From assembly GCF_900961225.1 (NCBI RefSeq), contig NZ_CAAHFN010000049.1:56874-120873 (forward strand): a stretch of 64,000 nucleotides of DNA. Reading direction: 5' to 3'. Below are positions 55,195 to 64,000 of this stretch, piece by piece; position 1 is the stretch's first letter; each line of letters opens with the position of its first letter. The notes beneath the pieces were generated by a model. That model had not been told where the DNA came from. It ran no database searches and worked only from the letters and a program-made list of their open reading frames with translations. Both the position numbers and the translations under genes were made by a program. This stretch comes from Modicisalibacter radicis. Lineage in GTDB: Bacteria > Pseudomonadota > Gammaproteobacteria > Pseudomonadales > Halomonadaceae.

Positions 55195-56049
55195 ATGGGT
55201 GAGATCGTCCTCGCTGCCAAGATCACGCACGTTCCCTCCATGTATCTCTCGGAACAGCCTGGCAAGCACCATGGTTGCCGAGCGCAGGCGATTGCCGGCC
55301 ACAAGGAGATCGGTCTTCGCGCGCGGGAGTCGGGGGCCGATGTCGCGCTGGTCTTCGATACCCACTGGCTCGTCAACAGCGGCTACCACATCAATTGCGG
55401 AGACCGTTTCGAAGGCGTCTATACCAGCAATGAGCTGCCGCACTTCATCCAGAACATGGAGTACGGCTACGATGGCTGCCCCGCGCTGGGAGAGCGGATC
55501 GCCGAGGAAGCCAATACCTCGGACATCCGCACCATGGCGCATAATATCAAGAGCCTCAAGCTGGAATACGGCACCCTGGTACCGATGCGCTACATGCACA
55601 TGGACGTCCCCGAGGAACAGGCCTTCAAGGTAGTGTCCATCGCTGCCTGGGATGCCTGGCACGACCTGAACGAAAGCATGAAGTTCGGCGCGGCCGTACG
55701 TCGGGCGATCGAAGCCAGCGACCACAAGGTCATGGTGCTGGCCTCGGGTTCGCTGTCGCACCGCTTTACCGACAACAGCATGGCGCAAGAGAACATGCAC
55801 CGCTGGACGCGTGAGTTCGACCGGCAAATGGATATACGCGTGGTGGAGCTGTGGCGTCAGGGCAAGTTCGACGCCTTCCGCGCCATGCTGCCCGAGTATG
55901 CCCAGCACTGTTACGGCGAGGGCGGCATGCACGACACGGCCATGTTGCTGGGCGTATTGGGTGAAGGGTACGACACCCCTGCCGAGATCGTGACCGAGCC
56001 GTTCGGTAGCTCCGGCACCGGCCAGATCAATGCCATCTTTCCGCTGTAA
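55195..56049 (+). CDS. hpcB: 3,4-dihydroxyphenylacetate 2,3-dioxygenase, LigB superfamily (HpcB/E. coli HpaD type)
   Basis: This 284-residue class III extradiol dioxygenase closely matches the E. coli homoprotocatechuate dioxygenase: [78 protein letters not shown] and [15 protein letters not shown]. His12 and His57 belong to the metal site, as in LigB proteins. The reaction is the same as that expected for the VOC enzyme at 51205, so the strain carries two unrelated enzymes for one step. It is followed 86 bp later by hpaI. Confidence 0.95.
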   Translation: MGEIVLAAKITHVPSMYLSEQPGKHHGCRAQAIAGHKEIGLRARESGADVALVFDTHWLVNSGYHINCGDRFEGVYTSNELPHFIQNMEYGYDGCPALGERIAEEANTSDIRTMAHNIKSLKLEYGTLVPMRYMHMDVPEEQAFKVVSIAAWDAWHDLNESMKFGAAVRRAIEASDHKVMVLASGSLSHRFTDNSMAQENMHRWTREFDRQMDIRVVELWRQGKFDAFRAMLPEYAQHCYGEGGMHDTAMLLGVLGEGYDTPAEIVTEPFGSSGTGQINAIFPL

Positions 56050-56135
56050 GAAAATGCCAAGGCCGTGAAGCCGCCGGGTTCACGATCCTCGCTTGCGATA
56101 CAGCGGCCCCACACGGAATCACCGGGAGAGCACCC

Positions 56136-56936
56136 ATGGACATGCCAACCAACTCGTTCAAGCAGGCGCTGACCAGGGACGAGGCCCAGATCGGCCTCTG
56201 GCTGGGCCTGGCCAACGGCTACTGCGCCGAACTGGCGGCCAACGCCGGCTTCGACTGGCTGCTGATCGACGGCGAACACGCGCCCAACGACCTGCGTACC
56301 ATCCTCGAGCAACTGCAGGCGGTCGCGCCCTACGCGGCGCAGCCCGTGGTGCGCCCCCCCGTGGGGGAGACGGCACTGATCAAGCAGTATCTCGACATCG
56401 GCGTGCAGACCCTGCTGATCCCCATGGTGGACAACGCCGAACAGGCTCGCGCCATGGTCCGCGCGACCCGCTACCCACCGGAGGGCGTGCGTGGCGTCGG
56501 TAGTGCGCTGGCGCGGGCCTCCCGCTGGAACTCCATTCCCGGCTACCTGGACAAGGCCGACGCCGAAATCTGCCTGCTGGTACAGATCGAAACGCAGGAA
56601 GGGCTCAATAACATCGACGAGATCGCTGCCGTCGAGGGCGTCGACGGCGTGTTCATCGGCCCGGCGGATCTGAGCGCCTCGCTGGGTCATCGCGGCAACC
56701 CGGGACATGACGCGGTCCAGGCGGCGATCGAGAACGGCATCCAGCGCATCCGCCAGGCAGGCAAGGCGGCCGGTATCCTGTCGGCCAATCAGACACTTGC
56801 CAGGCGCTATCTCGAGCTGGACTGCACCTTCGTGGCCGTCGGCGTGGATACCAGCCTGCTGATGGGGTCGTTGAAAGCGCTGGCCGCCACGTTCAAGGAC
56901 GGCGAGACGCCGGCGGCGCCCTCCTCGGTGTATTGA
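56136..56936 (+). CDS. hpaI: 4-hydroxy-2-oxoheptane-1,7-dioate aldolase
   Basis: The 266-residue class II aldolase matches E. coli Hpa[35 protein letters not shown] (His48 base), QPVVRPPVG (Arg), [11 protein letters not shown] (Glu), [13 protein letters not shown] (metal-binding Asp) and [12 protein letters not shown]. It splits the C7 diacid to pyruvate and succinate semialdehyde, the last dedicated step. GGGAGAG precedes the ATG. It is a distant paralogue of the aldolase at 1674, which has a different neighbourhood. Confidence 0.96.
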   Translation: MDMPTNSFKQALTRDEAQIGLWLGLANGYCAELAANAGFDWLLIDGEHAPNDLRTILEQLQAVAPYAAQPVVRPPVGETALIKQYLDIGVQTLLIPMVDNAEQARAMVRATRYPPEGVRGVGSALARASRWNSIPGYLDKADAEICLLVQIETQEGLNNIDEIAAVEGVDGVFIGPADLSASLGHRGNPGHDAVQAAIENGIQRIRQAGKAAGILSANQTLARRYLELDCTFVAVGVDTSLLMGSLKALAATFKDGETPAAPSSVY

Positions 56937-57279
56937 ACGCGCTGACCGGGCCTGGCTGGGGCGGGCCTGAATGGCTCGCCCGGCCGGATAGCCGATGACA
57001 CGGCGTTCGGCCCTGCAACCTGGGGTTATACGCGGCACAGGGGCCCTGCCGACGTGTAGGCGAAGCGCGCGAATATGCTATGGTCGGCATCGACGAAGGC
57101 ATCGTCTCGACGGAAGTCGCGCCGTTCGGTGAATCGAGGCTTCAGGCGTTGGCCGGGAAGGCTCCCGTTACGGTATTGAAGACTCTCTCGAACTTAACTA
57201 CTCATGCATGGGTATTCGATCACCCAACGGTCAGGACCAAGGAGCGATCCCCTTGGTTGCTTTCTCGACAAGGCGAAAC
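56937..57279. other. 343-bp spacer between hpaI and hpaR
   Basis: A terminator-like hairpin (GGGCGGGCC / GGCTCGCCC, one G·T pair, 56959-56981) follows hpaI. The rest carries no recognised gene. A TATGCT hexamer at about 57074 could be part of an hpaR promoter. No copy of the TTAAT-type operator was found here. Confidence 0.5.
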
Positions 57280-57720
57280 ATGGCGCGTCCGACTCCCTCT
57301 CTCACTCTCGCTCTTCTTCAGGCCCGTGAATCCGCGATGGATTTCTTCCGGCCACATCTCAATCGCAACAACATCACCGAGCAGCAGTGGCGGGTCATTC
57401 GTATCCTTTGGCAGTCCGACGAGCAGACGCTCGAAAGCCACCAACTGGCCGAGCTGGCATGCATTCTGCGCCCCAGCCTGACCGGCGTGCTGGTGCGGCT
57501 GGAGCAGAACGGCCTGGTACACCGCTGGAAACCCGAATCCGATCAGCGCCGTCTGTGCATCACCCTGACGCCGAAGGGCAATGCGCTTTTCGACGACATG
57601 AAAGAAGAGATGATGCGCCAGTACCAGAAGATCCAGCAGGCCCTGGGGAAGGAGAAGTACCGCACCCTGATGAACCTGCTGGCCGAGGTCAAGGATCTGC
57701 ATCCGGACGATGACGTTTGA
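57280..57720 (+). CDS. hpaR: HpaR, MarR family repressor of the homoprotocatechuate pathway
   Basis: This 146-residue MarR protein matches HpaR: SLTLALLQARESAMDFFRP, NNITEQQWRVIRIL, CILRPSLTGVLVRLEQNGLV (recognition helix and wing) and WKPESDQRRLCITLT. HpaR represses the meta-cleavage operon until a pathway aromatic binds. I chose the ATG at 57280, which matches the family start. The AT-rich palindromes at 36138, 43390, 46748 and 49090 are candidate binding sites, which would extend its regulon to the transporter, P450 and FeaR-like genes (inference). Confidence 0.92.
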   Translation: MARPTPSLTLALLQARESAMDFFRPHLNRNNITEQQWRVIRILWQSDEQTLESHQLAELACILRPSLTGVLVRLEQNGLVHRWKPESDQRRLCITLTPKGNALFDDMKEEMMRQYQKIQQALGKEKYRTLMNLLAEVKDLHPDDDV

Positions 57721-57796
57721 CGCCATGGCAGCCTCCCGTTCCCAATCGCGAACGTGATTGCCAGGATTTCATCGACGAATCGTTACCGCTTCAAGA

Positions 57797-59413
57797 TCAG
57801 TTGCAATGACTGCTTGCGATCAGTTTATCGGCGGCCTTCTCCGCTACCGCGATGGTCGGCGCATTGGTGTTTCCGCTGGGCACGGTGGGAAACACCGAGG
57901 CATCCATTACGCGCAACCCGTCAATGCCATGAACACGTAACTCGGTATCCACGACGGCGGTATCCGGCCGGGGTCCCATACGGCAGGTGCCGACCGGGTG
58001 GTAGACGGTCTTGGAGGTTCGGCGAACGAAATCGACCAGCGCATCGTGATCGCCCCAGGCGCTGTCGACCGGCTGGATGATCCGGTCGCAGCACTCGCTC
58101 ATGGGTCCCGAGCGCGCAATGTCCAGAGCGACCTTCACGGCACGGACCATGCCCTCGACATCGCCTTCTTCCGTCAGGTAATTGGCCCGGATGACAGGCA
58201 GGGCATGAGGGTCCGCGCTGGAAAGACGCACGTCGCCACGAGACTCCGGCTGCAGGAAGCCGGCCTTCAGACTGACCCCGTGGGTATAGCCCTCCAGAAT
58301 GCCGTCCGGATCGTCCCAGGTATCGAGTACCGGCAGGAAATGAATCTGCACGTCGGGTCGGCCCTGCTGGCAACTATCGACGAAGGCGCCCGCTTCCAGC
58401 ACGTTCGAGGTACCGACGCCGCTGCCGAAGAGCAGCCACTGGAAACCGTTCCTGAGCGCGGCGAGACCGGAGTCCTGACCATAAAGCGATACTGGCTCAC
58501 GTGTCGTGGCGTTGACCGAAATATGCAGATGATCCTGAAGCCCCTGGCCGACCGGCAATTCGGCAACACAGTCGATGCCCCGTTCCTCGAGATGGGAGGC
58601 CGGGCCGATGCCGGACAGCATCAGCAGCTTCGGTGACCCGATGGCTCCTGCCGAGACGATCACCTCGCATCCGGCATGAGCGGTCACCGGTTCGCCGTTT
58701 CGGCGAGAGTAGACGACCCCCGTGGCCCGGCCGTTTTCCAGAACGACGCGGTGCGCCAGGGCCTCGGAGACGATGGTCAGGCGGGGGTCGTTGCGTACGG
58801 CATCCAGGTAGCTGCGCGAGGTGCTGGCGCGGCGCCCATCGGCGGTCGTCGTGGTCTGATAGTAACCCACCCCCTGCTGGGTGGCGCCATTGAAGTCGTT
58901 GACATAGTCGAGACCGACCTCCTGACCACCGCGAATGAAGGCCATCGAGAGTGGATGACGATACCGGTTTTCCGATACCGGCAAGGGCCCCGCGCCGGAA
59001 TGGAATCCCCCGCCGAGGCTCTCGTTGGCTTCGGCCTTGCGGAAATAGGGCAGCAGTTCAGCGTAGCTCCAGCCCTCGCACCCGTAGTCGCTGGCCCAGC
59101 GGTCGTAATCCTCGCGCTGACCGCGAATATAGATCATCCCATTGACCGAGCTGCCGCCCCCGAGGATTCTGCCCTGGGCCATGGTCATCTCGCGATGGGC
59201 GGCAGCCGGCTCGGGAGCGGTCACATATCCCCAGGTCTTGGTGGGAATCACCTTGCCGACCCCGGACGGCATGCGTACCAGGGGGTGGCGGTCGGATCCC
59301 CCCGCCTCGAGCAGCAGCACCCGGGCCCTGGTCTCCCTGATCAAGCGGTATGCAATGACGCAACCGGCGGAGCCGGCGCCCACAATGATGTAATCGTAAC
59401 GATCCTCGGCCAT
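57797..59413 (-). CDS. GMC family FAD alcohol oxidoreductase
   Basis: The 538-residue protein is a glucose-methanol-choline oxidoreductase: FAD motif YIIVGAGSAGCVIAYRL at the start, the GMC signature GRILGGGSSVNGMIYIRGQREDYDRWA, the second signature GAIGSPKLLMLSGIGP, the active-site His in YHPVGTCRMG and VPSGNTNAPTIAVAEKAA. Choline dehydrogenase-like enzymes and aryl-alcohol oxidoreductases share this pattern. Lying beside hpaR, an aromatic alcohol such as tyrosol is a plausible substrate, but betaine-type or aliphatic alcohols are not excluded. GGGAGG precedes the ATG at 59413. Confidence 0.87.
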   Translation of the reverse strand: MAEDRYDYIIVGAGSAGCVIAYRLIRETRARVLLLEAGGSDRHPLVRMPSGVGKVIPTKTWGYVTAPEPAAAHREMTMAQGRILGGGSSVNGMIYIRGQREDYDRWASDYGCEGWSYAELLPYFRKAEANESLGGGFHSGAGPLPVSENRYRHPLSMAFIRGGQEVGLDYVNDFNGATQQGVGYYQTTTTADGRRASTSRSYLDAVRNDPRLTIVSEALAHRVVLENGRATGVVYSRRNGEPVTAHAGCEVIVSAGAIGSPKLLMLSGIGPASHLEERGIDCVAELPVGQGLQDHLHISVNATTREPVSLYGQDSGLAALRNGFQWLLFGSGVGTSNVLEAGAFVDSCQQGRPDVQIHFLPVLDTWDDPDGILEGYTHGVSLKAGFLQPESRGDVRLSSADPHALPVIRANYLTEEGDVEGMVRAVKVALDIARSGPMSECCDRIIQPVDSAWGDHDALVDFVRRTSKTVYHPVGTCRMGPRPDTAVVDTELRVHGIDGLRVMDASVFPTVPSGNTNAPTIAVAEKAADKLIASSHCN

Positions 59414-59640
59414 CTCGCCTCCCTTCACGAATCGAGCTGTATGCACGCCTCATCAGCCGAAACTAAGGGGCCGAACCGATCGTTGATTGATCATCCTGGT
59501 CAGCGACTTGCGCCTGCATGACACCGCTTGTTTTCTGTTACTTTACAGACACTTGATGACACTAGACTTTAGCCTTGGCATCCTGCTGACATAGTCCTCG
59601 GAGAGCCCAGGCAACCGGCACTGGCTGCTATGCCACACGC

Positions 59641-61347
59641 TCAGTCATTGAATCGAGGATTCTTATAAACCGGCTCTCCCCTGAACACCGTCAGCAGCAC
59701 CCGGGTCTCCGAAATATCGGATACGGGAATGGCAAATATATTCCGGTCGATGACCACCATGTCCGCGGACTTGCCTGGCTCTATGGAACCTATTTCCGAC
59801 AACAGATTGGCAGAATAGGCCGCCCCCGAAGTCATCGTGTCGATGGCCGCTTGCAGAGGAATGCTCTGCTCGGGGCCGATTTTCCGTTGCACCATGGACT
59901 CCAGATGAGGCCAAGGATTTATCGAACTGGAGATGGATGGCCAGTCGGAACCATAGGCAATCGTAGCGCCGGCCTCCAGGAGTTCTGCCGTCGGTGGCGT
60001 TCGCGCATAGCGATCCTTACCCAGGGCTTCGATCATGACCTCGCTGTAGGGGCCGGGTATCCAGATGGGAGGCGCGATATCCGCCACCACATTCAATTCC
60101 TTGAAACGGGGCAGGTCCCGCTTGCTCACCATGCCGGCATGGGCGATTGAATGATGAAGCTTGCCGGTCGGGTTCTCTTGGCGAGCGGCCGCTACTGCGT
60201 TCAGGGCCTCGCGCACCGCCGCACTACCGGAAGCATGAAATTTCATGGTGACGTCTTCTTTATCCAGTTCAATGGCATCTTCCCGGATTTCCTCCGGTGT
60301 CATTCGCAGCTTGCCCCGAAAATCGCTCGAGAGCTGATGTTCGTGCAGCGATTCGGCCTGATAGGGGTTCAACAGGGCAGCGGTATACGCCGGCGGGACC
60401 CCGTCCAGATAAAACTTCACATTATTGGCATGCACATTGTCGGAAAAATAATTCCGTCTGTTTTTTATCGTCTCGAGCTGTTTCTCTCTGGATTCGTTGA
60501 AGTCGGTTTCATACTGAAGAAAGGCAATTACCCGAGCCGTCAGCCCTTGCCGCTCGTCCACGTCATGATAGGCCTTGAGCGTCGCCCTGTCGGTACGGGC
60601 CTCCACGTAGGTAGTGATGCCATGACGGTTCGCCATCTCGGCTGACTTCTTGGCGACCTGCCGGTATTTCTCATCGCTCAACGGGGGAATCGCCTGTGTC
60701 AATTCTCCGGCAGCTTCTTCGTGCAGTATCCCTGTAGGCTCGCCATTCTCGTCAGTCAAGATGGCCGGCATCTTTCGCGCCTTCTCCCTTGTAAAACCGG
60801 CCTCTTCCAGCGCCAGGGAATTTACGTAGCCATTATGTCCGGTGTCATCGAGAAGATAGACGGGGTTGTCGGGCGCCACGGCGTCCAGTGCCGACTTGTG
60901 GACTTTCCCCGTGTCCGTATAACTCGACGCCCAGGCCCCTCCCACGATCCATTCCCCGGGTTCTGCCTCGGCCGCACATGCCTTGACCTTCGCAGCTATG
61001 GCTTCCGCGGGCGTACTGCTGGGAAATCCGCAGCTGAACAATTCACGCTTGACCCCACGCACGTAGTGACCATGACCATCCACTATCCCGGGTAGGACCG
61101 TCTTGCCCTGCAAATCAACGACGTGGGTACTGGCTCCTATGTAGCTCTCCATGGCCTGGTCGCTCCCGACCGCAATGAAGAGGCCGTCCTTTATGGCCAC
61201 GGCCTCGGCCCGGTCCCGTTGTTCATCCTGCGTATGAATCTCGCCATTCAGGTAAACGTGATCGGCAACCTCGGCGGCTACACAAACACGACCCACCTGA
61301 AGCGCCACGCCAACAAGAGCAATCCCAACCAACGCTTTCATGGCCAT
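59641..61347 (-). CDS. Exported amidohydrolase family 3 protein (YtcJ-like)
   Basis: This 568-residue protein has a signal peptide (MAMKALVGIALVGVALQVGRVCVAA) and the amidohydrolase-3 pattern. The metal-binding HxH is in VLPGIVDGHGHYVRG, followed by a His in MKFHASG, AHAGM, and the Asp in AYGSDWPSISSSINPW. Typical members hydrolyse N-acyl or formamide-like bonds. The substrate is unknown. Its DNA looks less GC-rich than that of its neighbours and uses more A/T-ending codons, which may indicate recent transfer. It is monocistronic, with 227 bp of open space before the GMC start. Confidence 0.85.
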   Translation of the reverse strand: MAMKALVGIALVGVALQVGRVCVAAEVADHVYLNGEIHTQDEQRDRAEAVAIKDGLFIAVGSDQAMESYIGASTHVVDLQGKTVLPGIVDGHGHYVRGVKRELFSCGFPSSTPAEAIAAKVKACAAEAEPGEWIVGGAWASSYTDTGKVHKSALDAVAPDNPVYLLDDTGHNGYVNSLALEEAGFTREKARKMPAILTDENGEPTGILHEEAAGELTQAIPPLSDEKYRQVAKKSAEMANRHGITTYVEARTDRATLKAYHDVDERQGLTARVIAFLQYETDFNESREKQLETIKNRRNYFSDNVHANNVKFYLDGVPPAYTAALLNPYQAESLHEHQLSSDFRGKLRMTPEEIREDAIELDKEDVTMKFHASGSAAVREALNAVAAARQENPTGKLHHSIAHAGMVSKRDLPRFKELNVVADIAPPIWIPGPYSEVMIEALGKDRYARTPPTAELLEAGATIAYGSDWPSISSSINPWPHLESMVQRKIGPEQSIPLQAAIDTMTSGAAYSANLLSEIGSIEPGKSADMVVIDRNIFAIPVSDISETRVLLTVFRGEPVYKNPRFND

Positions 61348-61471
61348 ACCCGTTTTATTCCAGCTACTACATGGATGAACACTCGGCGGCCTCTCCTCGG
61401 TGGCCGGTGGGGCGCTGCGCAGATCCAGCCCAGTGGGCAGGCCGGACCGAGGAAAGCCGTCGATTCAGCCT

Positions 61472-62875
61472 TCAGTCGGTCATGTCAGGCTCGAAGAGCC
61501 CTTTCTTCATCTTGAACTTGACCCAGAACAGCGCGATCACGCCGACGATACCCAGCACAACACCGAGCAGGGTATAGACCATTGCCGTCATCTCCGGCGA
61601 CGGCGAGGCATTGGCGGCCACATAGCCCATGCCGGCGATGCCGATAAGCTGCGGGACGGGGTACAGTGGCGTCCGGTAGGGGCGCGCGTGCCCGGGCTTT
61701 CTGACGCGCAGCACGATCACGTTGATGTGCGCCACGATGTAGGCCAGCAACCAGCTGGTCGACGCACCGATCAGCAGCACGATGATGTTGTCCGGACTCA
61801 CCAGCAGAAACGGAATCGCCACGATCGCCGCCAGGAACAGGATGCCGATCCAGGGCGTTTCGAAGCGCGAATGCAACTTGCCCATGATGCCGAAGACCTG
61901 GCCGTTGTCGGCCATCCCCGAAAGCATTCTCGGCACCGTGGCGAGCACGGTATTGACGGTACTGCAGGTGGCCGTCAAGCCCATGACCGTGGCAATGATC
62001 AGCCCCGCCTTGCCGAAGACGCCGTCGACCAGGTCCAGGTAGGGCAGCGGCGAGGTGGTCAGCGTCTCCATGGAGAGATAGCGGCCGGCGCCCAGGCAGA
62101 AGAGCGTGAACAGCAGGAAAATGATGATCAGCGACACGAACATCGCACGCGGCACGCGCCGCTCCGGCTGGCGAATATCCTCGATCAGCGGACAGATATA
62201 CTCACAGCCGACGAACATCCACATCGCCAGTGCCGTCAGACCGATGAAGCTGCCGTCGGAGATGCCTTCAAGCCCCCAATCGATGCCGGCCGCCGCCTGC
62301 GCGACGGATGACGTGGGCGTGTCCAGCAGCGCGGTGGCACCGACCAGCAGGATGGCGGCGATCATGGCGAAGGTGAACAGATTCTGCAGCTTCGCGAAGA
62401 CGTCGGTGCCCAGGATGTTCAGAAATGCCAGCCCGAACAGCAGCAGCACCGGAATCAGGTAAGAAGGCAGCATGCCGGGAAAGAGCGTCTGCAAAAGCGC
62501 ATCGACCAGCAGCAACTCCGCCGAAAGGCCGAACATCGCCACGATCACGTAGCCGGAGAACACCGACACGATGGCCGGAAAATGGCCGATCGCCTTCTGG
62601 GTGTAGGTCGCCAGCGTCCCCGACGACGGGTACATCAACGAGAGTTCGGAAAAGCTGATCGCGTTGCAGAAAGCGAACAGCAGCGCCAACCCCATCGCTG
62701 CCAGAAAGCTCAAGCCGCCGATGCCGAATCCCATCAGCGCGGATGCCATCGCCCCCTGCACCACGACGCAGCCGACGCAGATGGCGATCATGGTCTTGAA
62801 TCCGATGCCCGGTGCGCTCGAGCGGCGATGACTCTCGCGGGCGCTCGCGCCTTGGGCAGGCGTCGTATCGGTCAT
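61472..62875 (-). CDS. APC superfamily amino acid/amine permease
   Basis: The 467-residue protein has about 12 membrane helices and APC-superfamily features: a GIGF opening at about residue 23 leading helix 1, NAISFSELSLMYPSSGTLATYTQKAIG at helix 3, and RKPGHARPYRTPLYPVPQ near the C-terminal third, typical of amino acid permeases. A strong AGGAGG site precedes the ATG at 62875. It is co-directed with the amidase gene upstream and the amidohydrolase downstream. The solute is probably an amino acid, amide or amine used by these hydrolases (inference). Confidence 0.88.
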   Translation of the reverse strand: MTDTTPAQGASARESHRRSSAPGIGFKTMIAICVGCVVVQGAMASALMGFGIGGLSFLAAMGLALLFAFCNAISFSELSLMYPSSGTLATYTQKAIGHFPAIVSVFSGYVIVAMFGLSAELLLVDALLQTLFPGMLPSYLIPVLLLFGLAFLNILGTDVFAKLQNLFTFAMIAAILLVGATALLDTPTSSVAQAAAGIDWGLEGISDGSFIGLTALAMWMFVGCEYICPLIEDIRQPERRVPRAMFVSLIIIFLLFTLFCLGAGRYLSMETLTTSPLPYLDLVDGVFGKAGLIIATVMGLTATCSTVNTVLATVPRMLSGMADNGQVFGIMGKLHSRFETPWIGILFLAAIVAIPFLLVSPDNIIVLLIGASTSWLLAYIVAHINVIVLRVRKPGHARPYRTPLYPVPQLIGIAGMGYVAANASPSPEMTAMVYTLLGVVLGIVGVIALFWVKFKMKKGLFEPDMTD

Positions 62876-63189
62876 TGCGAACCTCCTTAGGCTTTTTGCC
62901 ATTGTTGTGCCCAGTCCCCACTACTGACCCGACCAAGCCTGCTCTCGATGCGCTTTTGAGTCTTGACTGGCCTTGACAGTCAGTTGGCACTCATCGCCTG
63001 AAGGCGACCATTCACCCGCGTCACCGACCGCCTGCCCATCGACGGCGCGAAGACTGCGGAAGACACAGGGGCAAGACACCGGGCGCTGCCCGGTGTCATT
63101 GAGTGGCGATCATCGCCGGGGAGTCTGGAAAGGGGTTCTTAGAGGGTGTTTACGAAGTCGGCGAGCGAAGGCATTTTGTAAACACCCTC
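62876..63189. other. 314-bp spacer with two hairpins between the amidase and permease genes
   Basis: It carries a perfect 10-bp stem with a 3-nt loop (GACACCGGGC / GCCCGGTGTC, 63075-63097), and a 13-bp inverted repeat that overlaps the amidase stop (63141-63190). The first could terminate the amidase transcript. No gene is visible. Confidence 0.6.
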
Positions 63190-63190
63190 T
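63141..63190. repeat. 13-bp inverted repeat with 24-nt loop (IS- or MITE-like end)
   Basis: AGAGGGTGTTTAC at 63141-63153 is repeated in inverse as GTAAACACCCTCT at 63178-63190, and the last base falls in the amidase stop codon. The loop GAAGTCGGCGAGCGAAGG... is not symmetric. It looks like a mobile-repeat hairpin rather than a standard terminator, but a terminator role cannot be ruled out. Confidence 0.55.
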
Positions 63191-64000
63191 TAACGGCAGC
63201 ACGCACTGACCGCGGGAACGCGTCCGCCCCACGGCTGGGCCCGCTCCAGCTGCGCGGCCAGCGAGAACAGCCGGCTTTCCTCGCCGAAGCGTCCGGCGAA
63301 ATGGCTGCCCAATGGCAATTGCTCCCCGGTCCAGTAAAGCGGTACCGACATCGCAGGCTGACCGGTGGCGTTGAACAGCGCAGTGAAAGGGCAATAGCCG
63401 TGAAAGTCGTCGATCACCTCCGCCAGCGACAGTCGATCGTCGAAGGCGTCCAGCTCGCCGATCCGTGGCGGTCGACAGGCCAGGGTCGGCGACAGCAGCA
63501 CGTCGAACCGCTGCATGGTCGCCGCCATCCGGCGCCCCAGGGCGTGGATGTAATTGATGGCGGCGACATAGCGGGTGGCGTCGATTCGCCCCCGCTCGCG
63601 CAGCATGATCCGGGTTCTCGGCTCCAGCTCCTGCTCGTCGACGGGCGTTCCGCGCATCTCGCCCAGCATGTCCAGGAACTCGCGGGTGCTCGGGCCGATG
63701 ATGTCGAAGCAGCGCTGGTAGAACGCTTCCCAGTCGACGGGCAACGTGATCGATTCGACGCGATGCCCCAGGGATTCGCAGAGCGCCGCGGTCTGCCGCG
63801 CGACGGCCTCGGCCTCCGGCGCCAGCGCCGGCCCCTCGATGAGCCCGATTCGCAGCGTGCCGGGGTCGCGCTCGGTCGCCTGGCGATAGGGAACGGGGCT
63901 GTCGGGCGCCGCATAGGGCGCCCCCAGATCGGCACCCGCGGTTGCGTCCAGCAGGGCCGCGCTGTCGCGCACCGAGCGGGTAATGGCGTGAGACGTGCCC
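63190..64000 (-). CDS. Amidase signature family protein, C-terminal part
   Basis: The frame is open from the right edge to a TAA at 63190-63192. The visible ~270 residues are the C-terminal half of an amidase-signature enzyme: SHAITRSVRDSAALLDATAG just after the (missing) Ser-Ser-Lys catalytic region, LRIGLIEGPALAPEAEAVARQTAALCESLGHRVE, and the family ending FTALFNATGQPAMSVPLYW...PLGSHFAGRFGEE. The catalytic triad lies beyond the window, so activity cannot be judged. It is co-directed with the APC permease, which may bring in its substrate. Confidence 0.9.
   Translation of the reverse strand, partial: GTSHAITRSVRDSAALLDATAGADLGAPYAAPDSPVPYRQATERDPGTLRIGLIEGPALAPEAEAVARQTAALCESLGHRVESITLPVDWEAFYQRCFDIIGPSTREFLDMLGEMRGTPVDEQELEPRTRIMLRERGRIDATRYVAAINYIHALGRRMAATMQRFDVLLSPTLACRPPRIGELDAFDDRLSLAEVIDDFHGYCPFTALFNATGQPAMSVPLYWTGEQLPLGSHFAGRFGEESRLFSLAAQLERAQPWGGRVPAVSACCR

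Overview
The window is high-GC DNA from a gammaproteobacterium. The order pyrE–crc–rph–yicC (20974-24486) is the one known from Pseudomonas and relatives. The mix of TctABC and TRAP transporters, the sulfatase unit and the long homoprotocatechuate cluster would fit a Halomonas-like marine or halophilic heterotroph; that genus-level guess is inference from gene content only. I saw no tRNA, rRNA, CRISPR array, integrase or complete insertion sequence.

Layout. (1) 1-10790: two related tripartite tricarboxylate transporter (Tct) modules, each paired with a different pyruvate-type aldolase gene (HpaI-like, DapA-like). With them lie a fused dihydroxyacetone kinase, an IclR regulator flanked by two matching inverted repeats, and a frameshifted remnant of a GlcD-like oxidase. 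(2) 10934-15860: a sulfatase unit made of a formylglycine-generating enzyme, a LacI regulator, a Cys-type sulfatase and an MFS sugar porter, with a perfect 24-bp palindrome before the sulfatase. (3) 16125-24486: conserved chromosome (sseA, rep, GNAT, trmL, YfaZ-like protein, pyrE, crc, rph, yicC). Two displaced copies of the last ~70 bp of rep lie at 2509 and 15919, suggesting that regions 1-2 were inserted at the 3' end of rep. (4) 24492-28770: a small accessory set after yicC (DUF3883 nuclease-like protein, PAAR protein, Fic protein), then a NicO-type metal exporter with its DUF1007 partner. (5) 28914-35081: ornithine cyclodeaminase-like protein, RidA, FAD amine oxidase, LuxR regulator, class III aminotransferase/phospho-lyase and an APH-type kinase.

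(6) 35111-59413: a ~24-kb aromatic catabolism supercluster. It holds AraC regulators (EutR-like, FeaR-like, HpaA), a FeaB-like aldehyde dehydrogenase, an outer-membrane porin, a TRAP transporter, a 1012-residue cytochrome P450–adrenodoxin reductase–flavodoxin fusion, a MobA-like flavin monooxygenase, and the homoprotocatechuate meta-cleavage pathway (hpaF, E, D, G, H, a second unrelated dioxygenase, hpaI) with the MarR regulator HpaR and a GMC alcohol oxidoreductase. HpaBC is absent from the window, so the two oxygenases present are the candidate entry enzymes. A shared AT-rich operator motif (TTAAT-N2-RTTAA) stands before feaR, the TRAP operon, the P450 gene, hpaF and, in a weaker form, the flavin monooxygenase gene. 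(7) 59641-64000: an exported amidohydrolase, an APC-family transporter and the 3' part of an amidase gene.

The most notable item is the self-sufficient P450 triple fusion sitting inside a homoprotocatechuate pathway that also carries two non-homologous ring-cleavage dioxygenases. Together they suggest a dedicated route for hydroxylated or methoxylated phenylacetates.
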